This document shows, in pieces, positions 41,149-49,111 of a DNA stretch of 64,000 nt (the first letter of the stretch is position 1; each line of letters begins with the position of its first letter). The DNA is from an uncultured Sphaerochaeta sp. (lineage in GTDB: Bacteria > Spirochaetota > Spirochaetia > Sphaerochaetales > Sphaerochaetaceae). The DNA is taken from contig NZ_OY763408.1 in the NCBI RefSeq assembly GCF_963667405.1, forward strand, positions 372,001 through 436,000, read 5' to 3'. Under the pieces are notes generated by a model. That model saw only the letters and a program-made list of their open reading frames with translations. It was not told the origin of the DNA and did not search any database. The position numbers were made by a program, and so were the translations under genes.

Positions 41149-42163
41149 GCGCAGCACGGGGAACGAAGATCTCAATGAGGTTCACGCTCTCCTTCTTCAC
41201 CACGTAGAGGATGGTGTTGAGCGTGTTCTTGGCCAGGGAGTAGAAACCGCTGGGCTTCTCGGCCTGCTTGGCGGGGATGTTGCCTTCCTGGAAGGCTTCA
41301 CGATCCTTTGCGCTGGCACTGAAGGTGGAGAAGTCCCAGAGAGAAGCATCGGCACGTGCTTCCAATACAACCTCTTCTTCGTCATCGAGACGGTGGAAGA
41401 AATCCAGGCCGGTCAGCTCTTCAACCTCATCAACAGTGGTGACAAAACTCTCGAGGCTCTTGCCCGAACCTTCATTGGGAAGCACGAACCCTATGGCTTT
41501 CACCTCAGGCTCATCATAGTCAAGAATCACCTTGTAGTACTGGTTGGGGACAGAGACCTTGTTCTTGCCGATGGTCTTGTAGGGACCGTCGGTCAGCACC
41601 GGGCCTGTGACCACATACACAGCTCCCTCGGTATCGGCAAAGTTGCGGACGGTGGCCTCGAGCTTACTCCAGATGCCGCGGTTGAACTGTCCTTCCTGGG
41701 GACTCATGTTGCTTAGGTAGAAGGAGCCGCTCATGGCTTCCTCACTGAATGAAAGGTCTGCTGCCGGGATGAGATGGCCCCGGTCATATCCGCTTGAGCG
41801 GTAGTCATCCAAGGTGGCCGACCCGGTGACGATGGATGGGTCGCTGCGGAAATCATCCCCCCGCTCGAAGCTGCCGTAGAGCTCCTCGCGGCTCAGGTGG
41901 TAGGCGACCCAACGAGCTTGCTCGTGCTCCTCATCGTAGGAAAGAGTGTACCCCGGGTGGGATACCACCAGTTCGGATTTTTCGAAGGAGGGGAGTTCGA
42001 GCCCAGTGATTGCCGATCCCGACATTGGGTTCTGCTCAGCTTCGCTGGGAGCAAGGACCAGGGTGAGTATCCACAGAACAAGCAGGACTGCCAGAAGTAT
42101 GAGGAGCCTCTTGCCCCGTTTCTTTGCCTTGTTCACCCGTGTCCCTGTTTTCCGTCTCGCCAT
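41120..42163 (-). CDS. Membrane-anchored DNA/RNA non-specific endonuclease
   Basis: 347 aa. A basic N-terminus (MARRKTGTRVNKAKKRGKR) and one transmembrane helix (residues about 20-40) anchor a nuclease domain outside the cytoplasm. The active-site DRGH lies in YDRGHLIPAAD and the metal-binding Asn in NMSPQEGQFNRGIW, the NucA/Serratia nuclease pattern. About 100 C-terminal residues (after AKDREAFQEG) add an extension with a hydrophobic end. Nutrient scavenging of nucleic acid or DNA uptake are likely roles. It overlaps the sulfoquinovosidase gene at the 3' end but is otherwise unrelated to it. Confidence 0.9.
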   Translation of the reverse strand: MARRKTGTRVNKAKKRGKRLLILLAVLLVLWILTLVLAPSEAEQNPMSGSAITGLELPSFEKSELVVSHPGYTLSYDEEHEQARWVAYHLSREELYGSFERGDDFRSDPSIVTGSATLDDYRSSGYDRGHLIPAADLSFSEEAMSGSFYLSNMSPQEGQFNRGIWSKLEATVRNFADTEGAVYVVTGPVLTDGPYKTIGKNKVSVPNQYYKVILDYDEPEVKAIGFVLPNEGSGKSLESFVTTVDEVEELTGLDFFHRLDDEEEVVLEARADASLWDFSTFSASAKDREAFQEGNIPAKQAEKPSGFYSLAKNTLNTILYVVKKESVNLIEIFVPRAALKEAVPFLY

Positions 42164-42260
42164 TGGTTCCTCCCCTTTCGATCTGCCCCAGTATACCCAA
42201 GCATGCAGAGCTTGAGAACCGGCATCACCTATAGGGAGGAACCACTCTTGTACGGAGAGG

Positions 42261-42767
42261 TTACGCCCGGATGATGGTTATTGTCCCTTCCTTGGGCTTG
42301 CGCATGGCAGGGTAGTCGCCTTTGACATGGCCGACGGCCAGCGTTCCGGTCACCCGATAGCCGTCGGGGATGCCGTAGTCGGATAGCTGCGTATCGATGT
42401 CGTGGTTGTTGTTGATCCGGTTGCACCACACCGATCCCAGGCCAAGGGCACGGGCAGCCTGCATCATGTTTGTCAGCGCACAGGCGGTATCTTCCTTCTC
42501 ATACGCACTGCCAAGCTGGATGGATACCAGGATCAGGGTAGGGGCGTGGTAGAAGAAACTGCCGTTGGTGCCGACGACCAGCGTATCGAGGGCGCGGAGC
42601 TTCTGTGGGTCCTGCAGGGCGGTGAAGTGCCAGGTTTCCTGGTTCTTTCCGTTCGGAGCAAGTCTTCCTGCTTCGAGAATCAGAAGCAGATCCTCATCTT
42701 TGATCTGCTCATCGGTGAAACTGCGTACGCTCCTGCGACTGAGCAAGCTTTCCATGATTGTGTTCAT
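42261..42767 (-). CDS. Nitroreductase-family FMN oxidoreductase
   Basis: 168 aa. FMN-binding RRSVRSFTDEQIK at the N-terminus and GLGSVWCNRI and ITIIRA at the other end, a compact member of the nitroreductase family. Such enzymes use NAD(P)H to reduce nitro groups, quinones or flavins; the natural substrate is unknown. The ATG at 42767 is five bases after GGAGG; an ATG at 42779 overlaps that site. It is a single gene, divergent from lrgA. Confidence 0.9.
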   Translation of the reverse strand: MNTIMESLLSRRSVRSFTDEQIKDEDLLLILEAGRLAPNGKNQETWHFTALQDPQKLRALDTLVVGTNGSFFYHAPTLILVSIQLGSAYEKEDTACALTNMMQAARALGLGSVWCNRINNNHDIDTQLSDYGIPDGYRVTGTLAVGHVKGDYPAMRKPKEGTITIIRA

Positions 42768-42785
42768 CGTTGCCTCCATCCTCCT

Positions 42786-42814
42786 ATTGTACCTCTTCCC
42801 AGAAAGCCTTCCAA
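42786..42814 (-). promoter_or_regulatory. Promoter of the nitroreductase gene
   Basis: On the minus strand TTGGAA (42814-42809), a 17-base spacer and TACAAT (42791-42786), 18 bases before the start codon. Confidence 0.6.
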
Positions 42815-42834
42815 TAGGGTATGGTGTGCATCAC

Positions 42835-43206
42835 ATGAAGTACCTAACCCAGCTTGCACTCATCTTCGGAATCTGTCTGGTTGGCGACCTTGTCTCAAGC
42901 CTCTTGCCCTTCTCCTTTCCCGGCAGTGTCATCAGCATGATCATTGTTCTGGTCTTGCTCTCCACCCGGGCTCTCAAGGAGGAGCACCTTGGCGAGAGTG
43001 CAGACTTCCTGCTTCGCAACATGACCTTCTTCTTCATCCCCCCTGGGGTTGGCATCCTGCGCTATGCGGCTCTGGTTCAGTCCATCTGGTGGCAGTTGCT
43101 TGTGGTGAACCTTGTCTCCTTGGTTGCCTGCTTTGCAGCAAGCAGCTATACCGTGTTGCTTGTCATGCGCATGCAGCGCCTGATAGCAAGGAGGCACCAT
43201 GCTTGA
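42835..43206 (+). CDS. lrgA: CidA/LrgA-family membrane protein
   Basis: 123 aa with four predicted transmembrane helices. Family stretches: LIFGICLVGDLVSSLLPFSFPGSVISMI and FFFIPPGVGI. Holin-like partner of LrgB. LrgAB proteins were first linked to control of murein hydrolases and cell death, and in several bacteria they transport pyruvate or, in plants, glycolate. The 3' end overlaps lrgB by eight bases. The start lacks a strong ribosome-binding site; ATG 42835 was chosen by alignment to the family. Confidence 0.88.
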   Translation: MKYLTQLALIFGICLVGDLVSSLLPFSFPGSVISMIIVLVLLSTRALKEEHLGESADFLLRNMTFFFIPPGVGILRYAALVQSIWWQLLVVNLVSLVACFAASSYTVLLVMRMQRLIARRHHA

Positions 43207-43879
43207 GATAGTGCACTCACCCCTGTTTGGCATCATGCTCTCCATCATCTCGTTTCGCATCGGGCTTTGGGTCAACAAGAAGGTGGGCCATCCATTGGCA
43301 AACCCCCTCATCATTGCGATGCTCATCGTGGTGGCGGTCCTTACCCTGTTTGACATCCCCCTCGACGCATTTGAGGAGGGTTCTTCCTTCATTTCCATGT
43401 TCCTGGCACCGGTCACCGCAGTGCTTGCCCTCACCATCTATCGTCAGCGCAAGATTCTTGCAGGGGCTTTCCTTCCGGTTTTGCTGGGCACCCTGGCAGG
43501 GGCGCTGGCAGCCCTCAGCACCATTCGGTTCAGTGCCACCCTTCTGGGTTTGGATGAACGCATGGTGGCAAGCTTGCTCTCCAAGAGTGTCACCACCCCC
43601 ATTGCTATTGCCATCACCGAGCAGTTCGGGGGTATCCCCGCCCTGACCATCGCCTCGACGGTCATCACGGGTCTGGCAGGGAACCTGCTTGCCCCGGTAT
43701 TGGGGAAGGTGTTTCGCATCAAGGACCCGGTGGCCCATGGGGTGGGCATCGGCAGTTGCAGCCATGCCCTGGGGACAAGCAAAGCCCTGGAACTCGGCGA
43801 GATCCAGGGTGCGATGAGCAGTATTTCGATCAGCTTGTCAGCTATTTGGACGGTGTTGCTTGCGCCGTTTTTCTTCTAG
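43199..43879 (+). CDS. lrgB: LrgB-family membrane protein
   Basis: 226 aa, about six to seven predicted transmembrane helices. Conserved LrgB parts: PLFGIMLSIISFRIG, NPLIIAMLIVV, SKSVTTPIAIAI and GIGSCSHALGTSKALE. Acts with LrgA (see there), with pyruvate export or uptake a plausible role in a fermenter. The last 42 bases overlap the convergent yitT gene. Confidence 0.93.
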   Translation: MLEIVHSPLFGIMLSIISFRIGLWVNKKVGHPLANPLIIAMLIVVAVLTLFDIPLDAFEEGSSFISMFLAPVTAVLALTIYRQRKILAGAFLPVLLGTLAGALAALSTIRFSATLLGLDERMVASLLSKSVTTPIAIAITEQFGGIPALTIASTVITGLAGNLLAPVLGKVFRIKDPVAHGVGIGSCSHALGTSKALELGEIQGAMSSISISLSAIWTVLLAPFFF

Positions 43880-44767
43880 GCGAATGAGGCGGTGCATGGG
43901 GACAAACCCCTCACCGAGTGCCTGATAGGTTTCGTGGACAAACATGAATGCTTTCGGATCTTCCTCGTGGACGATCCTGGTCAGGTGGTTGATCTGCTGG
44001 TTGTGCACCACCGCCATGAGCATGGTGCGTTCCTTTCCGGTGAAGATTCCCACCCCGTTGATCAGCGTTCCCCCATGGTGCAGCTCGGTGATGATCCGTT
44101 TGCCGATCACCTCATGCCGTTCGCTGACAATGTAGGCGGTCTTGGCATACTTGGTACCCAGGCTCATGACCATGTAGTTCACCATCTGTCCCGAAAGGTA
44201 GAGGGTGATGATGGCAAACAGGGCCCGTTCAAAGCCAAAGGCAACAGCACCCAGAACGATGACCGAAGCGTCACAGAGAAAGAGTGAGGTCCCCAGATTG
44301 AGCGGTGTGTACTTGCTCAGGATCTGGGCAAGGATATCCGTGCCGCCGGTATTGGCACCGCTGCGCAGTACCAGTCCTATGCCGCTTCCCAGCAACACCC
44401 CGCCGAATATTGCCGATAGGAGGGTATCCATCCGGTCGATATAGGGGAGGAAGCCCTCATAGGCGGTCATCTGGCCGAAGAAGCTGACCCAGAGGCTCAG
44501 GAGCAGGGTCCCTGCAAGGCTTTTGGCTCCATAGATGCGCCCGAAGACCAGCATGCCGATGAGGAAGATCGGGATGCTGATGGCAAGCATCACCAGACCC
44601 GTGTCCCAACCGGTGAGGTGGTAGAGGATCGTGGCGATGCCGTTCACCCCTCCGCTGGCTATCTTGGCCGGTGTGATGAAAGTTGCGATGGAGAATCCTG
44701 CCAGCGCAGTTCCTCCGACAAGATAGAGCGCCTCGATGACGAGGCGCTTGTTCAGTGTGCTGTGCAT
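43838..44767 (-). CDS. YitT-family membrane protein (DUF161/DUF2179)
   Basis: 309 aa. Five to six predicted transmembrane helices (DUF161, e.g. GGTALAGFSIATFITPAKIASGGVNGIATI) followed by a cytoplasmic DUF2179 domain (IVSERHEVIGKRIITELHHGGTLINGVG). Function unknown; a transporter role is often suggested. The ATG at 44767 is six bases after a -10 box inside the end of uxuB and has no Shine-Dalgarno sequence, so it may be made from a leaderless message. A longer frame to 44896 runs over uxuB and is rejected. Confidence 0.88.
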   Translation of the reverse strand: MHSTLNKRLVIEALYLVGGTALAGFSIATFITPAKIASGGVNGIATILYHLTGWDTGLVMLAISIPIFLIGMLVFGRIYGAKSLAGTLLLSLWVSFFGQMTAYEGFLPYIDRMDTLLSAIFGGVLLGSGIGLVLRSGANTGGTDILAQILSKYTPLNLGTSLFLCDASVIVLGAVAFGFERALFAIITLYLSGQMVNYMVMSLGTKYAKTAYIVSERHEVIGKRIITELHHGGTLINGVGIFTGKERTMLMAVVHNQQINHLTRIVHEEDPKAFMFVHETYQALGEGFVPMHRLIRLEEKRRKQHRPNS

Positions 44768-44773
44768 ACGGGA

Positions 44774-44802
44774 AGTATGGCTCAGTGGACGTATTTGCGC
44801 AA
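44774..44802 (-). promoter_or_regulatory. Candidate leaderless promoter of the yitT-family gene
   Basis: TTGCGC (44802-44797), a 17-base spacer and CATACT (44779-44774) on the minus strand, with the ATG six bases further on. It lies within the last codons of uxuB. Confidence 0.45.
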
Positions 44803-46386
44803 GGTCTCGCGCACCGCACCCTTGCCTGCAAGCAGCTGGGCGAAGTAGGTTTTCACCAGCTCTGCCATTCCGATTGCATTGAGGTCCACTCCCCACAGTG
44901 TGGTGTCTGACAACAGGCCATCGAGTGAGGGGAAGGGTCCCTGCATCCCAATCTTGATATCCACCAAGGAAGTCTGCACTTCAGCAAGGCGGGGGTCAGG
45001 ACTGGGAGTGAAGGGCCGCAGCTCATCGTTGAGGCCGAGCAGGTAGCGGAGCCAGCCTGCAAACACCAGCGGGATGAGTTTGAGATTCTTCACATCCAGC
45101 TCTTCATTTGCGAGGTATGCCTTGATCGTCTCGCCGAAGCGGATCGCCAGCTTCTGGCTGGTATCGGTGGCGATTCTCTGGGGGGTGTCGGGCATGAACG
45201 GGTTGGGGAAACGGACGGTGAGCACCTCGTCGATGAACTGCTTGGGGTTGAGGATCTTCGGGTCGACGACCACAGGCATCCCCTCCTCATAGCCGATTTT
45301 TTCGACCAAGGCTTTCAATTCACTGTCTCTCATCTCGTCGCTGATCAGGGTATGCCCCAGCAAGCAGCCGTAGATGGCGAGGGCGGTGTGCAGGGGGTTG
45401 AGGCAGGTGGTCACCTTCATGCGCTCAACCTGGTTGACCGTCTCACGGTCGGTGAAGAAGACACCTGCCTTCTCCAAGGCGGGCCGTCCGTTTGCAAACA
45501 GGTCCTCGATGACAAGGTACTGGGACTCCTCTGCATTGACGAAGGCAGCGGTGTAGGTGTTCTTGTCGGTGATGACCAGGGAGGTGTCCTCAAAGCCGTC
45601 GGCCTTCAGCATCGCTTCCACCTTTGCATCGGGACGCGGGGTGATCTTGTCGATCATGGACCACGGGAAGGTCACTTCCTGCTCGAGGTAGGTGACAAAG
45701 CCAGATTCTGCATGCCCATGCTTGGCCCATGCCTGGGCTATGGTCATGACCGCATCCTGGAGCTTCTGCCCATTGTGCGAACAGTTGTCCATGCTGACCA
45801 GGGTCAGCTTGCCGGCCTTTGCAAGATAGCGCTCATAGACGAGGGCGGTGAGTTTGGAGAGGAACATAGTGCTTTTGTTCGGGCCGTTGGCCAGATCGGC
45901 AACCATGGCAGGGTAGAACTCGCCGTTGCCTGCACGCAGGGAGTACCCTTTTTCGGTAATGGTGAAGCTGACCATCTGAAGGCTTGGATTCCTGAAGGCC
46001 TGCTGGAAGAACTCCCACTCCTTGGCAAACTGGGGGTCGCACTTGTAGGCATAGGCAACCGAGGCGATGACCTCCTTGTCGATCGATCCATCGCTCTTGA
46101 GCGTGACCATCAGGGTGATGTTGTCGTGCTTGTCGTACACCTTGTCGATGATCTCGTAGTCAAAACCTTCTCCGACGATGATGCCTGTCTTGGTGATCTT
46201 TTGGTTGAGCAGGTGCTGCTGCAAGGCTGCCGGGAAGACACGGAAGATGTTTCCCGCCCCGAAGTGAACCCAGGTGGGGTTCTGTGCAGTTTCCTTGAGC
46301 ATTGCGTCTCTGTCAAAGGCAGGAAGGGTGTATCCCTTCTGCTTCCAGGCCTCTTTTGCTTGCAAACCTTCATTGGTAAGTTTCAT
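44782..46386 (-). CDS. uxuB: Mannitol dehydrogenase-family protein, probable fructuronate reductase
   Basis: 534 aa, the polyol/mannitol dehydrogenase family. N-terminal nucleotide-binding part HFGAGNIFRVFPAALQQHLL, central SMDNCSHNGQKL and the conserved TCLNPLHTALAIYG. In the hexuronate pathway UxuB reduces D-fructuronate to D-mannonate with NADH. The neighbouring GntR and uxuA genes support this activity over mannitol dehydrogenase. It starts 12 bases after the GntR gene with an AGGAGT site. The protein is about 50 residues longer than E. coli UxuB. Confidence 0.88.
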   Translation of the reverse strand: MKLTNEGLQAKEAWKQKGYTLPAFDRDAMLKETAQNPTWVHFGAGNIFRVFPAALQQHLLNQKITKTGIIVGEGFDYEIIDKVYDKHDNITLMVTLKSDGSIDKEVIASVAYAYKCDPQFAKEWEFFQQAFRNPSLQMVSFTITEKGYSLRAGNGEFYPAMVADLANGPNKSTMFLSKLTALVYERYLAKAGKLTLVSMDNCSHNGQKLQDAVMTIAQAWAKHGHAESGFVTYLEQEVTFPWSMIDKITPRPDAKVEAMLKADGFEDTSLVITDKNTYTAAFVNAEESQYLVIEDLFANGRPALEKAGVFFTDRETVNQVERMKVTTCLNPLHTALAIYGCLLGHTLISDEMRDSELKALVEKIGYEEGMPVVVDPKILNPKQFIDEVLTVRFPNPFMPDTPQRIATDTSQKLAIRFGETIKAYLANEELDVKNLKLIPLVFAGWLRYLLGLNDELRPFTPSPDPRLAEVQTSLVDIKIGMQGPFPSLDGLLSDTTLWGVDLNAIGMAELVKTYFAQLLAGKGAVRETLRKYVH

Positions 46387-46398
46387 GGGTGACTCCTG

Positions 46399-47109
46399 TT
46401 ATGTGGTGGGACGAAGTCGGAGACCGACGTAGCTGGTCTCCTGCCTGAAGTAATCGGGATAGTGCTGGACCATCAGTTCGGTCTCCTGCAGCAGCTTGGA
46501 GAGATGCTTGTCCTCAAGGGTGAGGATCGCTTCCATCTGCTTGGTTCGGAGGGCCTCGATCATGTTGCGGTGTTGCTCGATGATATTGGGAAGTACATTC
46601 TTTTCCGAGAAGGAGAGGAGGCGGATCCTGTGATGGTTGCCGCCTTGGTTGGTGATGATCTTCCAGATGCGCTGCATGCCGATCCCACTGAAGATCTGGG
46701 AGTGGAACTGGTCGTCAGCTTCAATGAACTTCACGAAATCGTCAGATGCCATTGCATCGACCTGCTCCTCAACTGCACGCTCCATCGCTTGGAAATGCTC
46801 TTCCTTGCTCTGGTAGATGAACTTGCGGACTGCACTCTCCTCAAGGCTCTTGCGCAGGAATCTCTCCTCCTCAACCTGCTTGAGGTTGATCAGGGAGACA
46901 CGGGTTCCTTTCTGGGGGAAGATATCCACCAGATTGTCCCCGCTCAGACGCATGAGTGCGTCCCGTACCGGAGAACGGCTGACCTGCAGCTGCGTGGAGA
47001 GCAGCTGCAGATTCAACTCCTCGCCAGGCTTGAACCGCAATGAGAGGATTTCCGAGCGGAGTGTCTGATAGATCTCTTCGCTTGCAGTGACTCTGACGAT
47101 ATTGGCCAT
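46399..47109 (-). CDS. GntR-family (FadR subfamily) regulator of the hexuronate operon
   Basis: 236 aa. N-terminal winged helix (ASEEIYQTLRSEILSLRFKPGEELN, VSRSPVRDALMRLSGDNLVDIFPQKGTRVS) and an all-helical FCD ligand domain with metal-type residues (DDQFHSQIFSGIG, HRIRLL, EQHRNMIEAL). By position it is the UxuR/ExuR-type repressor that responds to a hexuronate such as fructuronate. It lies directly after uxuA (adjacent stop and start) and before uxuB. The likely operator is the palindrome at 48231-48242. Confidence 0.9.
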   Translation of the reverse strand: MANIVRVTASEEIYQTLRSEILSLRFKPGEELNLQLLSTQLQVSRSPVRDALMRLSGDNLVDIFPQKGTRVSLINLKQVEEERFLRKSLEESAVRKFIYQSKEEHFQAMERAVEEQVDAMASDDFVKFIEADDQFHSQIFSGIGMQRIWKIITNQGGNHHRIRLLSFSEKNVLPNIIEQHRNMIEALRTKQMEAILTLEDKHLSKLLQETELMVQHYPDYFRQETSYVGLRLRPTT

Positions 47110-48186
47110 TTACTTGCCTGCCTTGCTTTTCTGGATTGCCTCGTAGAGACCGAGGATGTAGCTGGCACCCAAGGCACGGTCATACAGACCATAGCCGGGC
47201 ATGGCTACCTCACCCCAGATCATCCTTCCGTGGTCGGGTCGTGCCGGACCTTCGAAGTTGATGTCATCCAAAGCCTTCACGATCTCATAGAGGTCGAAAG
47301 AACCATCACGGGAAAGGTGGGCTGCTTCCTCGAAGACTCCGGGTTCGAAGTGGTGGAGGTTGCGGATGTGGGCGAAATGGATTCTGCCGGGAAGGGAGCG
47401 GATGATGCCGGGGAGGTCGTTCTTGGGGTTGGTTCCGAAGCTTCCTGCGCAGAAGGTGAGCCCGTTGAAGGGTGCATCGACAGCCTGCATGACCTTCATG
47501 ATCTTCTCCTTGCTCGTGATGATGCGGGGAAGACCGAAGACCGGCCAGGCCGGGTCATCGGGATGGATTGCCATCTTGATGCCCCATTTCTCACAGGTCG
47601 GCTGGATTGCCTTGAGGAAGTAGATGAGGTTGTCAAACAATTTCTCTTCGCTCACTCCCTGGTAGGCTTCGAAGAGCTCCTTCACTTTTGCCAGGCGTTC
47701 GGGTTCCCAACCGGGCATGGCGAAGCCATTGGAGTTGGAATTGGTCCGGTCGAAGAAGGTCTGCGGGTCGATGCTGTCGACCACCTTCTGGTCGTAGGCG
47801 AGTACGGTGGTCCCGTCACTGCGCATCTTGGCCAGGTCGGTGCGGGTCCAGTCGAACACCGGCATGAAGTTGTAGCACACGGTGGTGATGCCTTCGCTGC
47901 CCAGGTTCTCCAGGGTTTCGATGTAGTTGGCGATGTACTGGTCCCGCTCCTCGTTTCCGATCTTGATGGCGTCGTGCACGTTGACACTCTCGATGCCCAG
48001 GACTTTCAGGCCTGCAGCCTCGACCTCTTCCTTGAGGGCCTTGATTTTCTCCTTGGGCCATACCTGGCCTGCGGGAATATCATAGAGGGTGGTGATGACT
48101 CCCTCCACACCGGGAATCTGACGGATTTTCTCAAGGGAAACGGAATCGAATTTAGATCCAAACCAACGAAGTGACATATGCATCAT
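47110..48186 (-). CDS. uxuA: Mannonate dehydratase
   Basis: Dehydrates D-mannonate to 2-keto-3-deoxygluconate in glucuronate breakdown. 358 aa. Typical UxuA parts: MSLRWFGSKFDSVSLEKIRQIPGVEGVITTL, CYNFMPVFDWTRTDL, MAIHPDDPAWPVFGLPRI, CAGSFG, HFAHIRNLHH and PDHGRMIWGE. The ATG at 48186 is eight bases after GGAGG. First gene of the uxuA-gntR-uxuB operon. No glucuronate isomerase, KDG kinase or aldolase gene is nearby. Confidence 0.95.
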   Translation of the reverse strand: MMHMSLRWFGSKFDSVSLEKIRQIPGVEGVITTLYDIPAGQVWPKEKIKALKEEVEAAGLKVLGIESVNVHDAIKIGNEERDQYIANYIETLENLGSEGITTVCYNFMPVFDWTRTDLAKMRSDGTTVLAYDQKVVDSIDPQTFFDRTNSNSNGFAMPGWEPERLAKVKELFEAYQGVSEEKLFDNLIYFLKAIQPTCEKWGIKMAIHPDDPAWPVFGLPRIITSKEKIMKVMQAVDAPFNGLTFCAGSFGTNPKNDLPGIIRSLPGRIHFAHIRNLHHFEPGVFEEAAHLSRDGSFDLYEIVKALDDINFEGPARPDHGRMIWGEVAMPGYGLYDRALGASYILGLYEAIQKSKAGK

Positions 48187-48219
48187 GGTAGGTGCCTCCA
48201 AATACTGTTTTATACTAAT

Positions 48220-48248
48220 ACTCTAGCATACTAATATATTAGGTGCAA
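48220..48248 (-). promoter_or_regulatory. Candidate uxu operon promoter
   Basis: TTGCAC (48248-48243), 17-base spacer, TAGAGT (48225-48220) on the minus strand, 33 bases before the uxuA ATG. The spacer holds the palindromic operator candidate. Confidence 0.5.
48231..48242. promoter_or_regulatory. Candidate UxuR-type operator CTAATATATTAG
   Basis: Perfect 12-base palindrome between the -35 and -10 boxes of the uxu promoter; TACTAATA occurs again 16 bases away, at 48213-48220. The position suits repression by the GntR protein of the operon. Confidence 0.5.
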
Positions 48249-48303
48249 GAGGGAGGAACCCCTTTCTTTTACATTTCAAGAAATCTGACGGAATGGAGTG
48301 GGG

Positions 48304-49050
48304 TTATCTGCGATCACCCATGACCAACAGGGAGGAGGGCCGGTCGAGCAGGAGCGTGCACTCCTTCTTTGTCCGCAGTGCGGAGCAGGGAGCATAGACC
48401 GAAATCTGGTCATACATGCACATGGCCACGGCACGAGCCTTGCGCTGGTCAGGCACTGAGCAGATGAGATTCCTGGCTTTGAGAATCTGCCTGACAGACA
48501 TCGTGATTGCCTTGGTGGGAACCTCTTCAAGGGTAGGGAACCAGCCCTCACTGACCTGCTGGCGCCTGCACCGTTCCTCAAGGTCGACGATGATGTAGGG
48601 ATCATTGGTTTCGAAGTTTGCCGGGGGGTCGTTGAAGCCGATGTGCCCGTTTTCCCCGATTCCCAGGAAGGCAACATCAATCTCCTGATCTGCAATCAGG
48701 GCATTGAGCCTGGCTATTTCGGCCGGGAGGTCTTCAGCATCGCCGTTGATGGCGTGGAAGGCTCCCAGCTTGAGGACCTTTTTCACAAAGCGGTTGTTCA
48801 GGTAGTAGCGGAAGCTGGAAGGGTGGCTGTCGCTGATGCCCACATACTCATTGAGGCCGAACGCCTCAACCTTGCTCCAGTCGACATCCGACTCTCCGAG
48901 GTGGGCATACAGGGAAAACTGGCTCAGTCCGGTAGCCACGACTATGTACGCTCGTCCATGTTTCTCGATGGCTTCCCTGATGATGGCGAGACCCAGCTTT
49001 GCGGCTTGGTATCCCATGTCATGTTTGTCTTCGCAGATGGTGACGCGCAT
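48304..49050 (-). CDS. NagB-like sugar-phosphate isomerase/deaminase family protein
   Basis: 248 aa in the glucosamine-6-phosphate deaminase/6-phosphogluconolactonase superfamily. The active-site stretch FLGIGENGHIGFNDP and FGLNEYVGI (catalytic Asp/His/Glu region) are present. The phosphate loop, however, reads VVATGLSQFSLYAHL instead of the NagB PTGxTP pattern, so this is a divergent subgroup and the substrate may not be glucosamine 6-phosphate. No nagA is adjacent. It lies upstream of the uxu promoter and is separately transcribed. The ATG at 49050 follows GGGAGGAATAGGG. Confidence 0.78.
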   Translation of the reverse strand: MRVTICEDKHDMGYQAAKLGLAIIREAIEKHGRAYIVVATGLSQFSLYAHLGESDVDWSKVEAFGLNEYVGISDSHPSSFRYYLNNRFVKKVLKLGAFHAINGDAEDLPAEIARLNALIADQEIDVAFLGIGENGHIGFNDPPANFETNDPYIIVDLEERCRRQQVSEGWFPTLEEVPTKAITMSVRQILKARNLICSVPDQRKARAVAMCMYDQISVYAPCSALRTKKECTLLLDRPSSLLVMGDRR

Positions 49051-49111
49051 ACTCCCTATTCCTCCCGTATGGGTACAGTGTAGCCGAAGCGGGCGTTTGT
49101 TTATAGGGCTT

